A stretch of DNA of 64,000 nucleotides from Sphaerolaimus hirsutus. Its lineage: Eukaryota; Nematoda; Chromadorea; Monhysterida; Sphaerolaimidae. Under the pieces are notes generated by a model. It made no database searches. It was given only the letters and a program-made list of their open reading frames with translations, and had not been told where the DNA came from. The stretch lies in NCBI GenBank assembly GCA_964036195.1, contig OZ038457.1, positions 18,627,147-18,691,146 of the forward strand, given 5' to 3'. Both the position numbers and the translations under genes were made by a program. This document shows positions 1-11,100 of this stretch, piece by piece (the stretch's first letter is position 1; each line of letters starts with the position of its first letter).

Positions 1-113
1 GCATGAGTTTTGTTACTGAATTCCATGGCTTGCTGACGAAGGACGTTCAAACGCAAGCTTTGAATTGGGATGGGAACCAGTTGACATTTGATGTCGATGT
101 CAACTAGCGTGTA
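1..113. repeat. Family A inverted-repeat element, right half
   Basis: The end of this stretch reads GTTGACATTTGATGTCGATG then TCAACTAGCGTGT, matching the right half of the complete copies at 37823-37974 and 38379-38535. The left half lies outside the window. Family A copies are short palindromic elements with outer ends like CACACGCTAGTTGACATC and no coding capacity. Confidence 0.8.
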
Positions 114-147
114 TAGGCCCAATAGTGCGTTGTGGACGCTGGTGGAT

Positions 148-312
148 ACTCGACGGAGTATGTGCAGAATCCTACCATAATTTAATAAATAAAATCTGGA
201 TTATTCCATGGTAGAAATGAAATATTATGCTCAAAAAGTGTATAAGTTTTGGTTCATTATTCAGATGGGTTATGGTAGGTTCCCATACTAAGTGTGATGT
301 CCGCCGAGTATA
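148..312. repeat. Family C TIR element
   Basis: It is bounded by TACTCGACGGAGTA on the left and TGATGTCCGCCGAGTATA on the right. The internal stretch with TTCATTATTCAGATGGGTTA recurs almost unchanged at 21304-21500 and inverted near 62150-62290. It is a non-coding MITE-like element. Confidence 0.75.
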
Positions 313-401
313 ACTAAAAGTGGTGGTCCTCCTAGTGCAAATCGATTTTCACGTGCAAATTAGGCATCCCGCTTGAATCCCGGTGCAGGGGCAGTCCCAA
401 G

Positions 402-1063
402 TAGGGTTGGAAAAAAAACGTTTTTTTTTAACTCGATGTTTTTTTAATAAAAAACGTTTTTTTTTAAAAGCTCCCAGATATGACCTTGTGTCAACATATA
501 TAGGTATATCAGACAGTGGCAATACTCTGTGATGTTATATATGACCATATAATGTCTGTGGAGCCATGGGATAGCATTATAAGTGGTGATTTGTGTCAAA
601 AATATCCATTTTTCGTTGACATATCGTTCGTATATCGCCTTATAGTCGAATGTTCGTGACTTCAGGTAAAGTTTGGCACGGAATAGTGATCAAACAAGGT
701 TATAAAACGAGGTTGTTACTTTGGGAGTGAAGTTACACACTGTGGAGGTACATGGAAGCACATTACCTCAATATTATATACTACAGCAACATATGACGGC
801 TTATTAACCCATGGTAGCACATAGAAATGGATACTTTAATACTAAAAATGCCACAAAACCAATTAAAACAACCACCAATGTCAATTTGTGTGTGAAATTG
901 CGCGCTTGCGCGCAAAAATTTTGCAAAATACCTAGTGCTTAGTACTAAAAATTTCGGTCGATGTTTTTTTTTAAAAAAAAACATTTCGGACGTCATGTTT
1001 TTTTTTAAAAAAAAACGTTTTTTTTTAATAAAAAACGTTTAAAAAAAAACATCGGCCAACCCT
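402..1063. repeat. TIR element with poly(A/T)-ACGTT ends
   Basis: The left end TAGGGTTGG followed by A-rich and T-rich ACGTTTTTTT tracts is matched by an inverted right end with T/A tracts, CATCGGCCAACCCTA. No open frame with recognisable domains is present. It is probably a non-autonomous DNA transposon, with a family D element abutting its right end. Confidence 0.6.
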
Positions 1064-1282
1064 AGTCCCAAGCCCTGTAAAGTGTAAAGTAAAGTGTCAA
1101 ATGTAAAGTCAAATGCAAAATAAAGTGTCAAATGTAAAGTCAATTGCAAAGTAAACTGTCAATTGTCATGCAAAGTTCAGTAATAGAATCTTTTCTTTTT
1201 TGTTTTGATTGACACTTTACTTTGCATTTGACTTTGCATTTGACACTTTACTTTACACTTTACAGGGCTTGGGACTGCCCCC
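1064..1282. repeat. Family D palindromic element
   Basis: It opens AGTCCCAAGCCCTGTAAAG and closes with the inverse, CTTTACAGGGCTTGGGACT. The two arms are tracts of TAAAGTGTCAAATG and its complement. This is the type form of the most abundant family in the window. Confidence 0.85.
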
Positions 1283-1882
1283 AGGTGAACAACTAAATCT
1301 GAATCTAATCTTATCTAAACGATTTACTTTAGACGAATGCTGATGCTGTCATTAGCCAGATCTCTCATTTGAACGTGCTAAACGATTCTGGACAGGTACC
1401 GCGCATACGTAATACGGCAAAATGTGAAAAGTATCAATTTAACACTTGAGACTTGAGATCTTTATCACTACTAAAAGCAGATGACAGTAAAATCGAGTTG
1501 ATCACGGAAACGACCGGAGACGAATTCGTCCCAATTTTCGCCTTTCAGAAATTTCATCAACGTCACATGCCCCTTTTTTAAAATGTCACACTGTGACAAT
1601 TTTGGGACAATCAAGTCTTTTAGAAGTAGACGCTCTATTTTTCAACCGAACAGAATCGGTCATAAAATAGAACAGTTTCCAACTCAACTGCGGTACGATC
1701 TCCCGAAGTTAAAAATGCTATCACAACCCGCAATTTTTATGTTTCGATCTACATATCGGAGTGCGTGTTTCAAAATAACGGCAGATCCTGATTCTCGACC
1801 CGAAAAGTCGACGATCCTAAATTTACGTTTTTTGTGTGGATCATATTTATATGGTTCGCCAATTGAATTGCTTCTTCCCGAC
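1283..1882. other. Non-repetitive stretch, no gene assigned
   Basis: About 600 bp of unique-looking sequence between two family D copies. A minus-strand frame is open from about 1889 to 1692 and a plus frame from 1583 to 1966, but neither shows a family I recognise and the plus frame runs into a repeat. It might hold a downstream exon of the carotenoid oxygenase gene, but I see no His or Glu ligand motif of that family. Confidence 0.3.
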
Positions 1883-2020
1883 CAGGGGGCAGTCCCAAGC
1901 CCTGTAAAGTATCAATCAAAACAAAAAAAGAAAAGATTTTATTGCTTAACTTTGCATGACAATTGACAGTTTACTTAGCATTTGACACCTTACTTTACAG
2001 GGCTTGGGACTGCCACCTGG
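1883..2020. repeat. Family D palindromic element
   Basis: It begins CCAGGGGGCAGTCCCAAGC and ends GGGCTTGGGACTGCCACC. It has the usual TAAAGT / ACTTTA arms and a short A-rich loop. Confidence 0.85.
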
Positions 2021-2410
2021 CTCGATTTCTCCGCATCGATTGCGTAATTCCATTATAGTGAATGATTTCCATCATTTTCAGATGACAAAAGTGACTTTTA
2101 TTTATCCTGAAGTTTAAAGATTAGACTAGGTGAAGTCAAGGTTGTATTGGAAGCCGTGTTTCAATGTATACTCCAGTCACTTTACACCCTGCACACGCGG
2201 TTCCCGCTGGAAGCGTGCCAATGATTTTTTACGCATGCGGTTTCATACAAAGTTGAAAAAAGTCATCTCTGTTAACGCTATACGTTAACTTCTTCACAAC
2301 AATAATTTTTTATCATTTTTTCTACAAAAATCGCATGTCTTATCATCATTGGCACGGTTCCAACGTGAGACATAAATAAGTACGAGGGCAGAGTATCAGG
2401 TGCGCCGAGT

Positions 2411-2680
2411 ATAGTGATAGAAAAAGCGCCACAGGTTTGGCGCCAGGACGCTTTTCTGCAGCTGCACACAGCGCCAAATGTCATGCTGTTTGCTTTGGTG
2501 CTAGCTGCAGGCGCTTTTGTCCCAGTCATGGAAAATTAGCGCCGAATGTCATGGCGCTTTTAGAAGCCCAGCGCCAATGGCACAGAGTGTGCTCTATTTT
2601 TCATCCCTAACGGTTTACACCGGTTTTTGCTACGATGCTAGCGGCGGGCGCCAGCGCCATGGCGCTTTTACATCACTACT
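2411..2680. repeat. Family H element with GGCGCC-like body (decayed)
   Basis: The left end TAGTGATAGAAAAAGCGCC and the right end GGCGCTTTTACATCACTA are inverted copies of each other. The body is rich in GCGCCA and TGGCGC words. It has the same termini as the young copy at 30920-31519, but no target duplication is visible here, so it is older. Confidence 0.75.
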
Positions 2681-2690
2681 TAAATATAAA

Positions 2691-3102
2691 TACCGCAAAT
2701 CCTCGAATAAGACCCCCCCCTCGAATAACTCCCCCCTTTGAATAAGTCCCCCCTGCTGGCTGGGTGAGGAAAAAATAACTCCCCCCCTTGAATAACTCCC
2801 CCCTCTTAAATAACTCCCCCCTCTGATGAAAAGGATACGATACAAAACTATAAAAGAATAGTAGCGACAGCAGATACATAATGTGTACGCAGTGTATACA
2901 CATTGTTTTGTTGTTGTTGGACAGTGAAATACCTGAATTACACGAGTTTACACACTGCATCCATACAATGAATAAAGTCCAGGTCTCTGAGGAATTAATA
3001 ACTCCCCCCCCTCGAATAACTCCCCCCCCTTGAATAACTCCCCCCTCCGAAACGTCTGACGAAAAAATAACTCCCCTGGGGTCTTATTCGAGGATTTAGG
3101 GT
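2691..3102. repeat. Family E2 element (TACC...CCTCGAATAAGACCCC ends)
   Basis: Termini are TACCGCAAATCCTCGAATA and the inverse TATTCGAGGATTTAGGGTA. C-rich tracts alternate with TCGAATAACT. The unique interior matches, in reverse orientation, the element at 25995-26415, so these are two copies of one transposable element. Confidence 0.85.
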
Positions 3103-3326
3103 ACACCCAAATTTTATTTTTGCAAATTTTAGTCTCTAAACATGCATAAAAGTAAAGATAATTTTTGCCAGTTGTGAGTCTTGTTGAACGACTATTTAGA
3201 AAATAGCTAAAGCATTTTTCTCCGTCCCTCCAGCTGCACAAATTTTCTTCTTTTCCATACTATTGAAATTGCCACACAGGGGTCATTCACTCAATAAAAA
3301 GTTATCGTTGAAAAATCTGCTGAAAC

Positions 3327-4959
3327 CCTGAAACTGACCATTTCACCATCATACCAATCGAAAATATTGGAAAATCCTTTGCCAAAAAATCGATTAGAAA
3401 ATAATTTGAACAAATTCAATTTTAACGGCATTTCCAAAAATACCAAATTTTGCTCGGTCATTCCAAAACTGTGATAGTAACTGGGATAAACTGTTGAGTA
3501 TTTTATTTCGCACAATGTTTTCGCATCATTGACGGCATTGTGATCTGAAAAAGAACTTTTATTACCCGGGACCAGTTTCACAAGTGAATTAAGTTACAAT
3601 GAAATTTGAAAGCCATGTATTTCAATCGAAAAATTTACAAAAATTTGTAACACACGTAACACGCACTTCAGTTACTACTTTTCTGGTCACTTGTCCACTT
3701 CCAAACTTGGCGCCTAGGGGCAGTCCCGCACCCTGTAAACTAAAGTGTCAAATGTCATGCAAATTTGTCAATTGTCATGCAAGATGTGAAAAGTTTAGGC
3801 ATAAAATTTTTATTTTTTATTTTGAATGAATTTCGCATGCCATTTCAAACATTTGACTTTACAATTTACAGGGTGCAGGACGGCCATTTGAGCTCACAAA
3901 CAACATCCTCAGTAAAAAATTATAAAAAATTCAAACAAACCTAGGTCGCACTCAAATTCTGGCGTTTTTATTTCTACCAAATGATAAGTGCCACTTCCCA
4001 AAGCCATATTAATAACAGTTCCATCCTTCAAATAGTGTGGATGTGCAGTTGTCGTATTCACCGAAATAACGTTTCGCAAATCGATAGCCTATGAAAAGTG
4101 AAATTTAGGCAGGAAAATACGAATAAATCCTCAGAATAAGAAAGCTATATTACATTTGCAAGTGTTGATAAATCCTTGGGATTAATCCTGCACATTTTTG
4201 GCGTCTCGGTTACTGCGTAAATTTGGTCTCCGCATTGCAAAAAGTTCACCAGAGCATTGTCGGTCATTTCATCTGGCCCGGGAAAATAGTAAGAGAAATA
4301 TCTGAAAATCAGCAAAAATTTGCATTTACAAAAACATTTGAAAGTTGGCATAAGGTTAAGTTAATAGGTATGCACAAATAAGGTTTCAAAAAAATATTCT
4401 CGGTTCATGTATGTTTGTATTTTTATATTCTGCCACGAAATTCATATACCCAAATACCCATATCACCTGTCAAAAATCGTTTTACACGGGTCGAGAACTG
4501 GAAGAGTGCCAAACTCGCTCACAACTATACGCTGTGCCTTTGTGTTCCGATCATAAGTGTTACTTCGCAGATATTTCGACGTGAACTCCACCTGAAAAAG
4601 TCTGCCCCATTTGGACAATTGCCAAACATACAAAATAAACCTCAAAGTAGATCGGAACTCACATTTCCATTGCGAATAGTCCAACTATGAATCAAAGCCA
4701 ATCCATCAAACAAATGCTTATATTTATCCGGTCCAACTTCGTACATTCCAGGTCCATTTCTTAAAAGTGTACCGGTCAACCATTCGGGAACTTGACCTGA
4801 AAAAAAGTGAACCAAGAAATAAATTCGAAACTGTTCAAACAGACAAATTCGAATAAAAACGCGGAAATAACCTGTGATTTTACACGGCACAGAATGGGTT
4901 GTTTCAGGTTGTGTTTGTAACAAGTGACCCACATGGGCGGCGTTTACGCCTTCAGCCAT
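3327..4959 (-). CDS. Carotenoid oxygenase (BCO/RPE65 family), N-terminal part
   Basis: The homologue cleaves or isomerises carotenoid or retinoid substrates using a non-haem iron held by four histidines. Six phase-compatible exons read 4959-4872, 4796-4663, 4591-4467, 4301-4154, 4088-3941 and 3544-3327, giving 287 codons from an ATG at 4959. Family marks are GTLLRNGPGMYEVG, HLFDG near residues 50-75, the VSEFGTL and DPCK block, TDNALVN, TAHPHY (first iron-ligand His) and PSYYHSFGMTE (second His), followed by a conserved EMPLKLNL block. Full-length relatives have about 500-550 residues, so the segment with the last two His ligands is missing here. It may lie beyond position 1 or be lost. After 3327 the frame runs to a stop at 3291-3293. 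Intron 5 holds a family D element. Family assignment is firm; whether it is BCO1-like or BCO2-like is not resolved. Confidence 0.9.
3715..3892. repeat. Family D element in carotenoid oxygenase intron 5
   Basis: It starts GGGGCAGTCCCGCACCCTG and ends CAGGGTGCAGGAC. It lies wholly within the intron between 3941 and 3544. Confidence 0.8.
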
Positions 4960-5235
4960 ATTTTATCAGCTGTTTCGAAATGATAAAAAACGTTTTTTTA
5001 AGGTTGGTCGCAACTTGATGAAAAGTTCAAATCAAAAAAGATTGTCAGTACGTCTAAACTCAGAAAAGCAAATGAAGGAAGATTTGTATCACAAAAAGTC
5101 ATTCACGGAAATTTCTCACTACTTTCCAATGAAAAACTATCTGGAAACTCACCAAAAATAATTTCCCAAAAGTGACGTCATCTCGTGGTCCAAGAAAAAG
5201 ATAAGATTCCGAAAGTCGCGTCGAAATTTTGCGAA
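4960..5235. promoter_or_regulatory. Shared upstream region of a divergent gene pair, with a CRE-like site
   Basis: These 276 bp separate the start codons of the carotenoid oxygenase (minus) and EAPP (plus) genes, so the promoters of both must be here or overlap their 5' exons. A perfect palindrome TGACGTCA sits at 5173-5180, which is the consensus cAMP-response-element core. Function is inferred from the motif only. Confidence 0.5.
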
Positions 5236-7970
5236 ATGTGCGATCGTATTTGCGGTTTGGAGCCTTTGGAAAGGGATGCGTATGATTATGGCGATTGGGA
5301 CAGCGAAGGCAGAGCTACAGACAGGTTTAATTTTGTTTTGTGACTAAGTGTGTAGTTGTTTTGGCTGGGGACGCTCCTACACACTGTAAAATACAAAATG
5401 CCATTCGAAGTGCCAAATGTAATTTTAGATGCATTTGCAGCGCATTGCACATAACTTTTGACACTTTGCATGACATTTGATATTTTACAGCTTTTGGGAG
5501 TGTCACCTCATTGCCTCCTTTGACCATTTAAAATGGCAAAATAGTCGACCAAACCATTCGAAAGAGTCTTTTTGCTGAGTGCACAAATTCTTACTCCGGG
5601 TTTGCCAGTGTGAGCGTGCCGTACGCACCGTAAGCGTCACACAGAATGTTACAATGTTTTGATGAGTAAACTTTGATTAGATCTGTACCAAATTGGCTGC
5701 CTGAAGACTATCTAATGAGAAAAATGCCGCCTTTCTTTACTCAGATGATAGACTCTGTGATAGATTTCGGTACATAGTGATTCTGGAAGCATAGTCCATA
5801 GTGTCTGCGTACTATAATAAAACCATAGTCGTTGTGATATTACATAATAGATTCTATTTGATTCTACTTTTGTGATTATACTTTTGATCCAATTGATTAA
5901 AAATTCCCTCAGCGACGACGAATGCGATGATGCCGTGCAAGCGGAAATGCGAAAAATCGCCGGTTTGCCAGCTAGAAACAAAAAAGGTGCAAAACCGGTC
6001 CAGCAAATAAAGGACCCGTTTGAAGTGGACATGGATTCCGAGTTGGAGGTATTTTTATTTGTTTTTTTTTGTTGTAATTGTTAGTTTTGTTTTGACTTGA
6101 AATGTTCTGACAAAATTTGGGATTTACCTAACCACACTGTGGACACTTTCCTCTAAATTCGATTCGAATTGAATATGCAATTTGCAATACACAGAAACAT
6201 CTCATATTTCACACTCAAACAATCTTCCAAAAACGTAACAGACAGCCTTCAATGCTCACGCAAATGCACTGTTGACGGCAGCCGGGAAAAAAGCACTGCC
6301 CAGCACTTCGAAGCAAAATACTGGCCCTTCAAATAGCTCGCAAAGTGGCAATCTTGACCCTGAAAGTCAAGGAAAAAGAAAGCAGGTGTCATTTGATATG
6401 AAAAGTGAAAAGGCGAAAAAGAGAGACGTTTCGGAGGCGGATGAAATTGCTGGCGACCCGAAAATCGCCTTGAATGACAATGGGGCAGATTCTGATGAAG
6501 GTGTGCTTGCTACATTTTCAAATTTACATAAAAAAATTACATTAGACTGACACGGCAATTTTGTTAGTCATTTCACATGCCGATTTGCATTGCCACAGCA
6601 TTTCTTTCTCATTGAAATTATGTCCCCGTACAATTTTGATACTCATCCTGGCAATTTTTACACACTTTACAACCTTGTAAAAATACCACCTTGTCACTCC
6701 TCAAATACCGTAATCATCCCAATAACCCCCCCCCCCAGGGCCGTATCCAGGGGGGGGGCGGGGGGGCTGCAGCCCCCCCCCCTTCCCGGGGTGAGACAAG
6801 AAAGTGACCGGAAATTGCGACTTTTTTAACGTCAGTGTAAAAATTTTTGCGCTCAAGCGCGCATTCTTCACCACACATAAGGTATTATCATCAGATTTGC
6901 TACATGTGGCCGCAAATCGTTATAAATACACTCAATGTACAGCGTTCCATGGCGCTGGCGCCATTCCGCCACTATGTAGCTAAAATTCTAGGGGGGGGGC
7001 TGAGCCCCCCCCCCCCCCGCCGGCCTCCGTAAACAAGCAGCCCCCCCCGCTCAAAAATCCTGGATACGTCCCTGCCCCCCCCCCAACCCAGATTTCTACG
7101 AATCGCACAACCTAACAAAACCATCGGACGATGACCTTTTATACGATCGCGAAGAAGATACCAACAATGAAAAATGGGCAAAATCGAAGGGACCGGGTGG
7201 GAAAGGAAGTGACGCCGTGCTGAATTGCCCAATGTGCATGACGCTTCTGTGTAGGGATTGTCAAAGGTTTGGGAGGGCGGGGGGGGTTCAATTTGTGGGG
7301 GTCGAAAATTTCGTCGTTTGATTAGGTTGCCAAAAAAAATTGGGACCACGTACAGATGTTACAATTTTAACATAACTCATAAGCATCAAGTGAAAAAAAT
7401 TACAAAAGTACAAATTACAAAGAAAACTTACAAGGAAACGACCTGTAAAGAAACCGTGGTCCCGCTTTTCTGTAGATTTGGACTGTGATCTTGGGACTCA
7501 AATTCAGATTTTCTGGTAATCTCTGCATTTTAATGAATTTTTGCAACAAAATTATGCTGGTTTAGATACCAAAACTGTTTCAAATCGTAATGGACCCCTA
7601 AAAAATAGCCCATTCAAAACTTTGCAGACACTCCCTGTACAAAACTCAGTACCGGGCCATGTTTGTGCAAAATTGCCTTATATCAGAGACTGAATTATTG
7701 CACATGCCAGCTGACACAAAGAGCAAAAGAAAAAATGCAAAAAAGAACAAAAATAAAAATGCAAATGAAGGTGGCCAAAGTCTTTTGGAACAGAATTTTC
7801 GGGGAGGAGTGAGAATTGGCGTGGATGGCGATTCCCTAAAAGGGGAGCAATTTTCAGCGCCCGGTGATTTGTTTAAACCTGTTTCTTGCGCACATTGTAA
7901 AACTGAAGTGGCTGTGTTCGATTCCGATGAGGTCTATCATTTTTTCAATGTCCTGTCTAGTTATAATTGA
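5236..7970 (+). CDS. EAPP: E2F-associated phosphoprotein (EAPP) homologue
   Basis: In vertebrates EAPP is a nuclear phosphoprotein that modulates E2F-dependent transcription. Five exons (5236-5324, 5913-6048, 6242-6500, 7092-7266, 7628-7970) join in phase to give 333 residues; the human protein has 285. The N-terminal half is acidic and Ser-rich with a basic KGKRK-like patch. The C-terminal half carries the family signature: LLYDREEDTNNEKW, then DAVLNCPMC-x4-CRDCQR (zinc-knuckle Cys pairs), YKTQYRAMFVQNC, a second Cys pair CAHC, and the ending DEVYHFFNVLSS. The start is the first ATG in the exon, and donor and acceptor phases agree at all four introns. Intron 1 carries a family D copy and intron 3 a G/C-tract TIR element. 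An AATAAA lies 63 bp past the stop. Confidence 0.92.
5367..5512. repeat. Family D element (diverged) in EAPP intron 1
   Basis: Ends are GGACGCTCCTACACACTGTA and TTTACAGCTTTTGGGAGTG, enclosing AAATGTCATGC-type words. The terminal variant CTCC/GGAG instead of GTCC/GGAC is shared with the copy at 30210-30405. Confidence 0.7.
6735..7074. repeat. TIR element with long G/C runs in EAPP intron 3
   Basis: The left end CAGGGCCGTATCCAGG is mirrored by the right end CCTGGATACGTCCCTG, about 340 bp apart. Runs of G or C of 8-14 nt flank the interior on both sides. The CAGGG-type TIR resembles hAT-class termini. The element sits just upstream of the exon 4 acceptor at 7091, so its C tracts abut the polypyrimidine stretch. 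Confidence 0.75.
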
Positions 7971-8032
7971 GTGGTTTTGTTGTGTTCTTTTACTTCAGTT
8001 CGAATTGGGATTTACCTTTTTACTTAAATATG

Positions 8033-8038
8033 AATAAA
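8033..8038 (+). terminator. Poly(A) signal candidate for EAPP
   Basis: AATAAA lies 63 bp after the EAPP stop codon. A second AATAAA is at 8136-8141, still upstream of the ING start codon. Confidence 0.5.
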
Positions 8039-8161
8039 ATAGATTTACTGTTTTGTTGAAAACAAAATTATTTTTGACTGTGGTTGGATATGCCATTATT
8101 TACCTTCGATATACTTGCAAAAACTTCTTCACTCAAATAAATTTCGCGCTTTTTCTTTGTA

Positions 8162-8192
8162 TTTTTTTGTTCACAGCCGACAGTAGACTAAG
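8162..8192 (+). promoter_or_regulatory. Possible trans-splice acceptor before the ING gene
   Basis: A T-rich tract ending TTTTTTTGTTCACAG puts an AG at 8175-8176, 16 nt ahead of the ATG at 8193. There is no upstream in-frame exon evidence. In nematode operons this is where a spliced leader is joined to a downstream gene. Inference only. Confidence 0.4.
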
Positions 8193-11100
8193 ATGACTGC
8201 TGGATCTAATGTTGGGCAACAAAAGCCAAGGCAGGAGAATGCTACTCGTTAGTTGTGAGGTTATGCGTTTAGGTAATTTGTTATTTCTGCGTACGCTGTT
8301 TTTTTTGTGCTTTGTATTTCATTCATACTTCATCCATCAATTTTTTCGATCTAAAATATTTGGATATCTGGAATTTTGATGCTTCTTATAGTGTACGAAT
8401 TGAAGTAGTGTAAAGTAACAATACTCTGGCTGTCTTCTGTTTGCAGTTGTTTGGTCAACTTTTGCTTGTTGCATCGACCAAAACAAGTGTCTCTCACGCA
8501 AACGCTGACTACCCCGGAAAAATCTCATAAAAACAAAAATTCCTAACCACCCCCAAAAAATCAAACCAAGTCAATCCAAAATTTTCCAGCCGCCAGCGTG
8601 GCAGCCTACGTGGACTGCGCGCTGGAAGCGAGCGAGGTGTTGCCGGCGAGCTTGGTGCCGCACATCACCGACGCCAGACTACTAGATGTGCAGTTTTGTG
8701 GTTAGGGGGGGGGTTGTTTGAGTTGATGGATTTTTAAATACCTAGGTTTAAGATACATAAATACTTAAGTTTGTTGGGTTTTGGTGTGAATAGAGTGCAA
8801 CTACGTAGTGCGTTGCTTATTGGCGCTACGCACACTAGTTTCCAACCGAGATTTAGAGAACTCTAATTGGCTTTGAACGCGTTTGTGTTTTCTAGAATGG
8901 GTCATTTTTTATTTCCATTCACTTGTTGACGAGCACCTAATTCTAGAAAAATCGAATGCTTTTAAAGGTTGATTTCTGAAATTTCTGTTGAGAACTAGTG
9001 TGCGCTTGCAAAATAATCACATTTCCTATTTTATGGCTGCAAAAAATTTATGTATCCAACTCCTTAAAAAATTTTGCAGCCATAACCCGACGCTTAGAAT
9101 CGCTTTTGGCAAATCGCCAACAAAATCAGCAAACCCACGAAAATGGTTCAACATCGGCTGATTTCGATGGAGAAATGACTCATTTACTATTGGCGTTACA
9201 AGAAAATGCTGATGCGAAATTGAGGTGTGTGGAGATGGTAAATGGAATGTTGCGGGACAAAGTTGACCAATTGGACCAGTGTAAAAGGGTTGTTGTGTGT
9301 GAGTGACGGTGGAAAATAATTTTTTTTTCTTTATCTTGACCCTGATTTAAACGGAACCGTGACCCCCGTTGCGCCATTTTTCGAGTTCCGCTCCGGCAAT
9401 TTTCAGTTCTAGCGAAGCGTTAGAAATGGGGAAAAAACGCTGAAAGACATTTTTTTAGACATTTTTTCCAACCACTTAAACCAATAAAAGTTCAGCGGCA
9501 CCCCAGGTTTTAACCCTCAAAATTGCACCCCTAACAATGAAAACATCGATATCGGTCCCGCAAAATGAAAGTTCCAGTTTCGGTCCTTCAAATTCAGTCC
9601 CATTTGAACCATAATTCACGCCAATGAATGTTTTTTTGCGCGCAGCTGGCGATACAAATATTAATCGACAGGCGGGAACACCATCGATTGGGGAACCTGG
9701 ATGGGGTATCGTACCAAGAAATCAAGAGACCACTGGTTTGTATTTTTCGTTTTTCGCGCGAAATGTTTTTGGCTTTTTAGCGTGGAAAATTTGACGAAGA
9801 TTTTTTTCTGACTTTGCGCTACTTTTTTGCACGGTGAAAAGCGGCGCTGGAACTTTTTTCAGACAAGATCACTAAATTCAAGTGAACAAGGATTTGCTAG
9901 TTTTATGGAAAATATAAAATGTTTCCAGGTGCAGGCCTTCTGTTCTGCTAAATATATTGTGGATGATTAATTGGATAATGTGGAAAATTGTGAGGATTTT
10001 CTATTCTCAAAAAATCTGAATTAAAAAAGTAGTTGATATACCTCTACAGAACGCCGGCCAATCTCTCGAGCTACGGCAGCTGCGCTAGAAAAAGATTCGC
10101 AGCAAAATACACCTGCTTTTGGGCACAATGCCAACAATTATGGCAACTTTTCCGCGTGTACTGATGGAAAAGAGTCAGCTGGGAGGTTTGTTGAAGTCTT
10201 TATAATTTTTCACATTTTACTATAGCTTGCAATTGAACGCAATTTTCGGGCATTTTTCGTATTTAGTAAGAAAAAGTGGCCAGTTTTTGTAGGGGCGGGG
10301 GTTGTGTTAGCTTTCTAGTTGACAGATTGTGTTTACATCTCAATTACAGTTATACTTTTTCAGTTTAAATTGTGCTTATTTGGAATTCATCTATTTGTAC
10401 AAAAATATGTCAATTATAGTCAACTTAAAGGGAAAAAATCATGACGTTCAGAAATATTTCAAAGTTTTTATAGATACATCTTGGTATAATTACCTATATA
10501 TTTTTTACTTAAAATGTACAGCCCCTTCAAACACTTTCAGGCCCCAAAAGCGGCGCCGTGTAATCCGCGGCAAAACTACTACCCAATCGCAAACAAATGT
10601 GTCCAACGACTCTACCAAAGACGAGGACATAAGTGGTCAGAACATAAGTTTCCAAAATCGTAGTAGATTAAATACGCCAGTTGCTGGCAGCGGCGACGCG
10701 GGTGGTGCGGGTAGCAGATGTGTCAGCGAGGCACCCAGTTTGGCTAGTAGTGGACATGGTTAGTTTTATTGGGTGGATTGTAAGATGTTTGGAAGGAGCT
10801 GTAGCCAGGTGCCAATCCCTGACCTGTAAAGTGCGAAGTAAAGTGTAAAATGTCAAACAAAACAACAACAAAAACGCGAAAGATTTTGATACTGAACTTT
10901 ATATAACATTTGACACCTGACTTTACATTTGTCATGACAATTGACACTGCATGATGTTTTACGAGACATTTTACATTTTACTTTACACTCTACTGGGACA
11001 GCCCCTCTGGTGTAATGTGTATCTTTTCATATTTCATTACACTCATTTAACTTTACGGGGTTTTTTTAAAAGCAAGAACGAACTGGCCAACCGATACGCG

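Noticed and set aside
9289-9299. ING exon 3 ending at the GT at 9289
   Set aside because: That choice leaves exon 5 with an early stop. The GTGAGT donor at 9299 keeps all later exons open.
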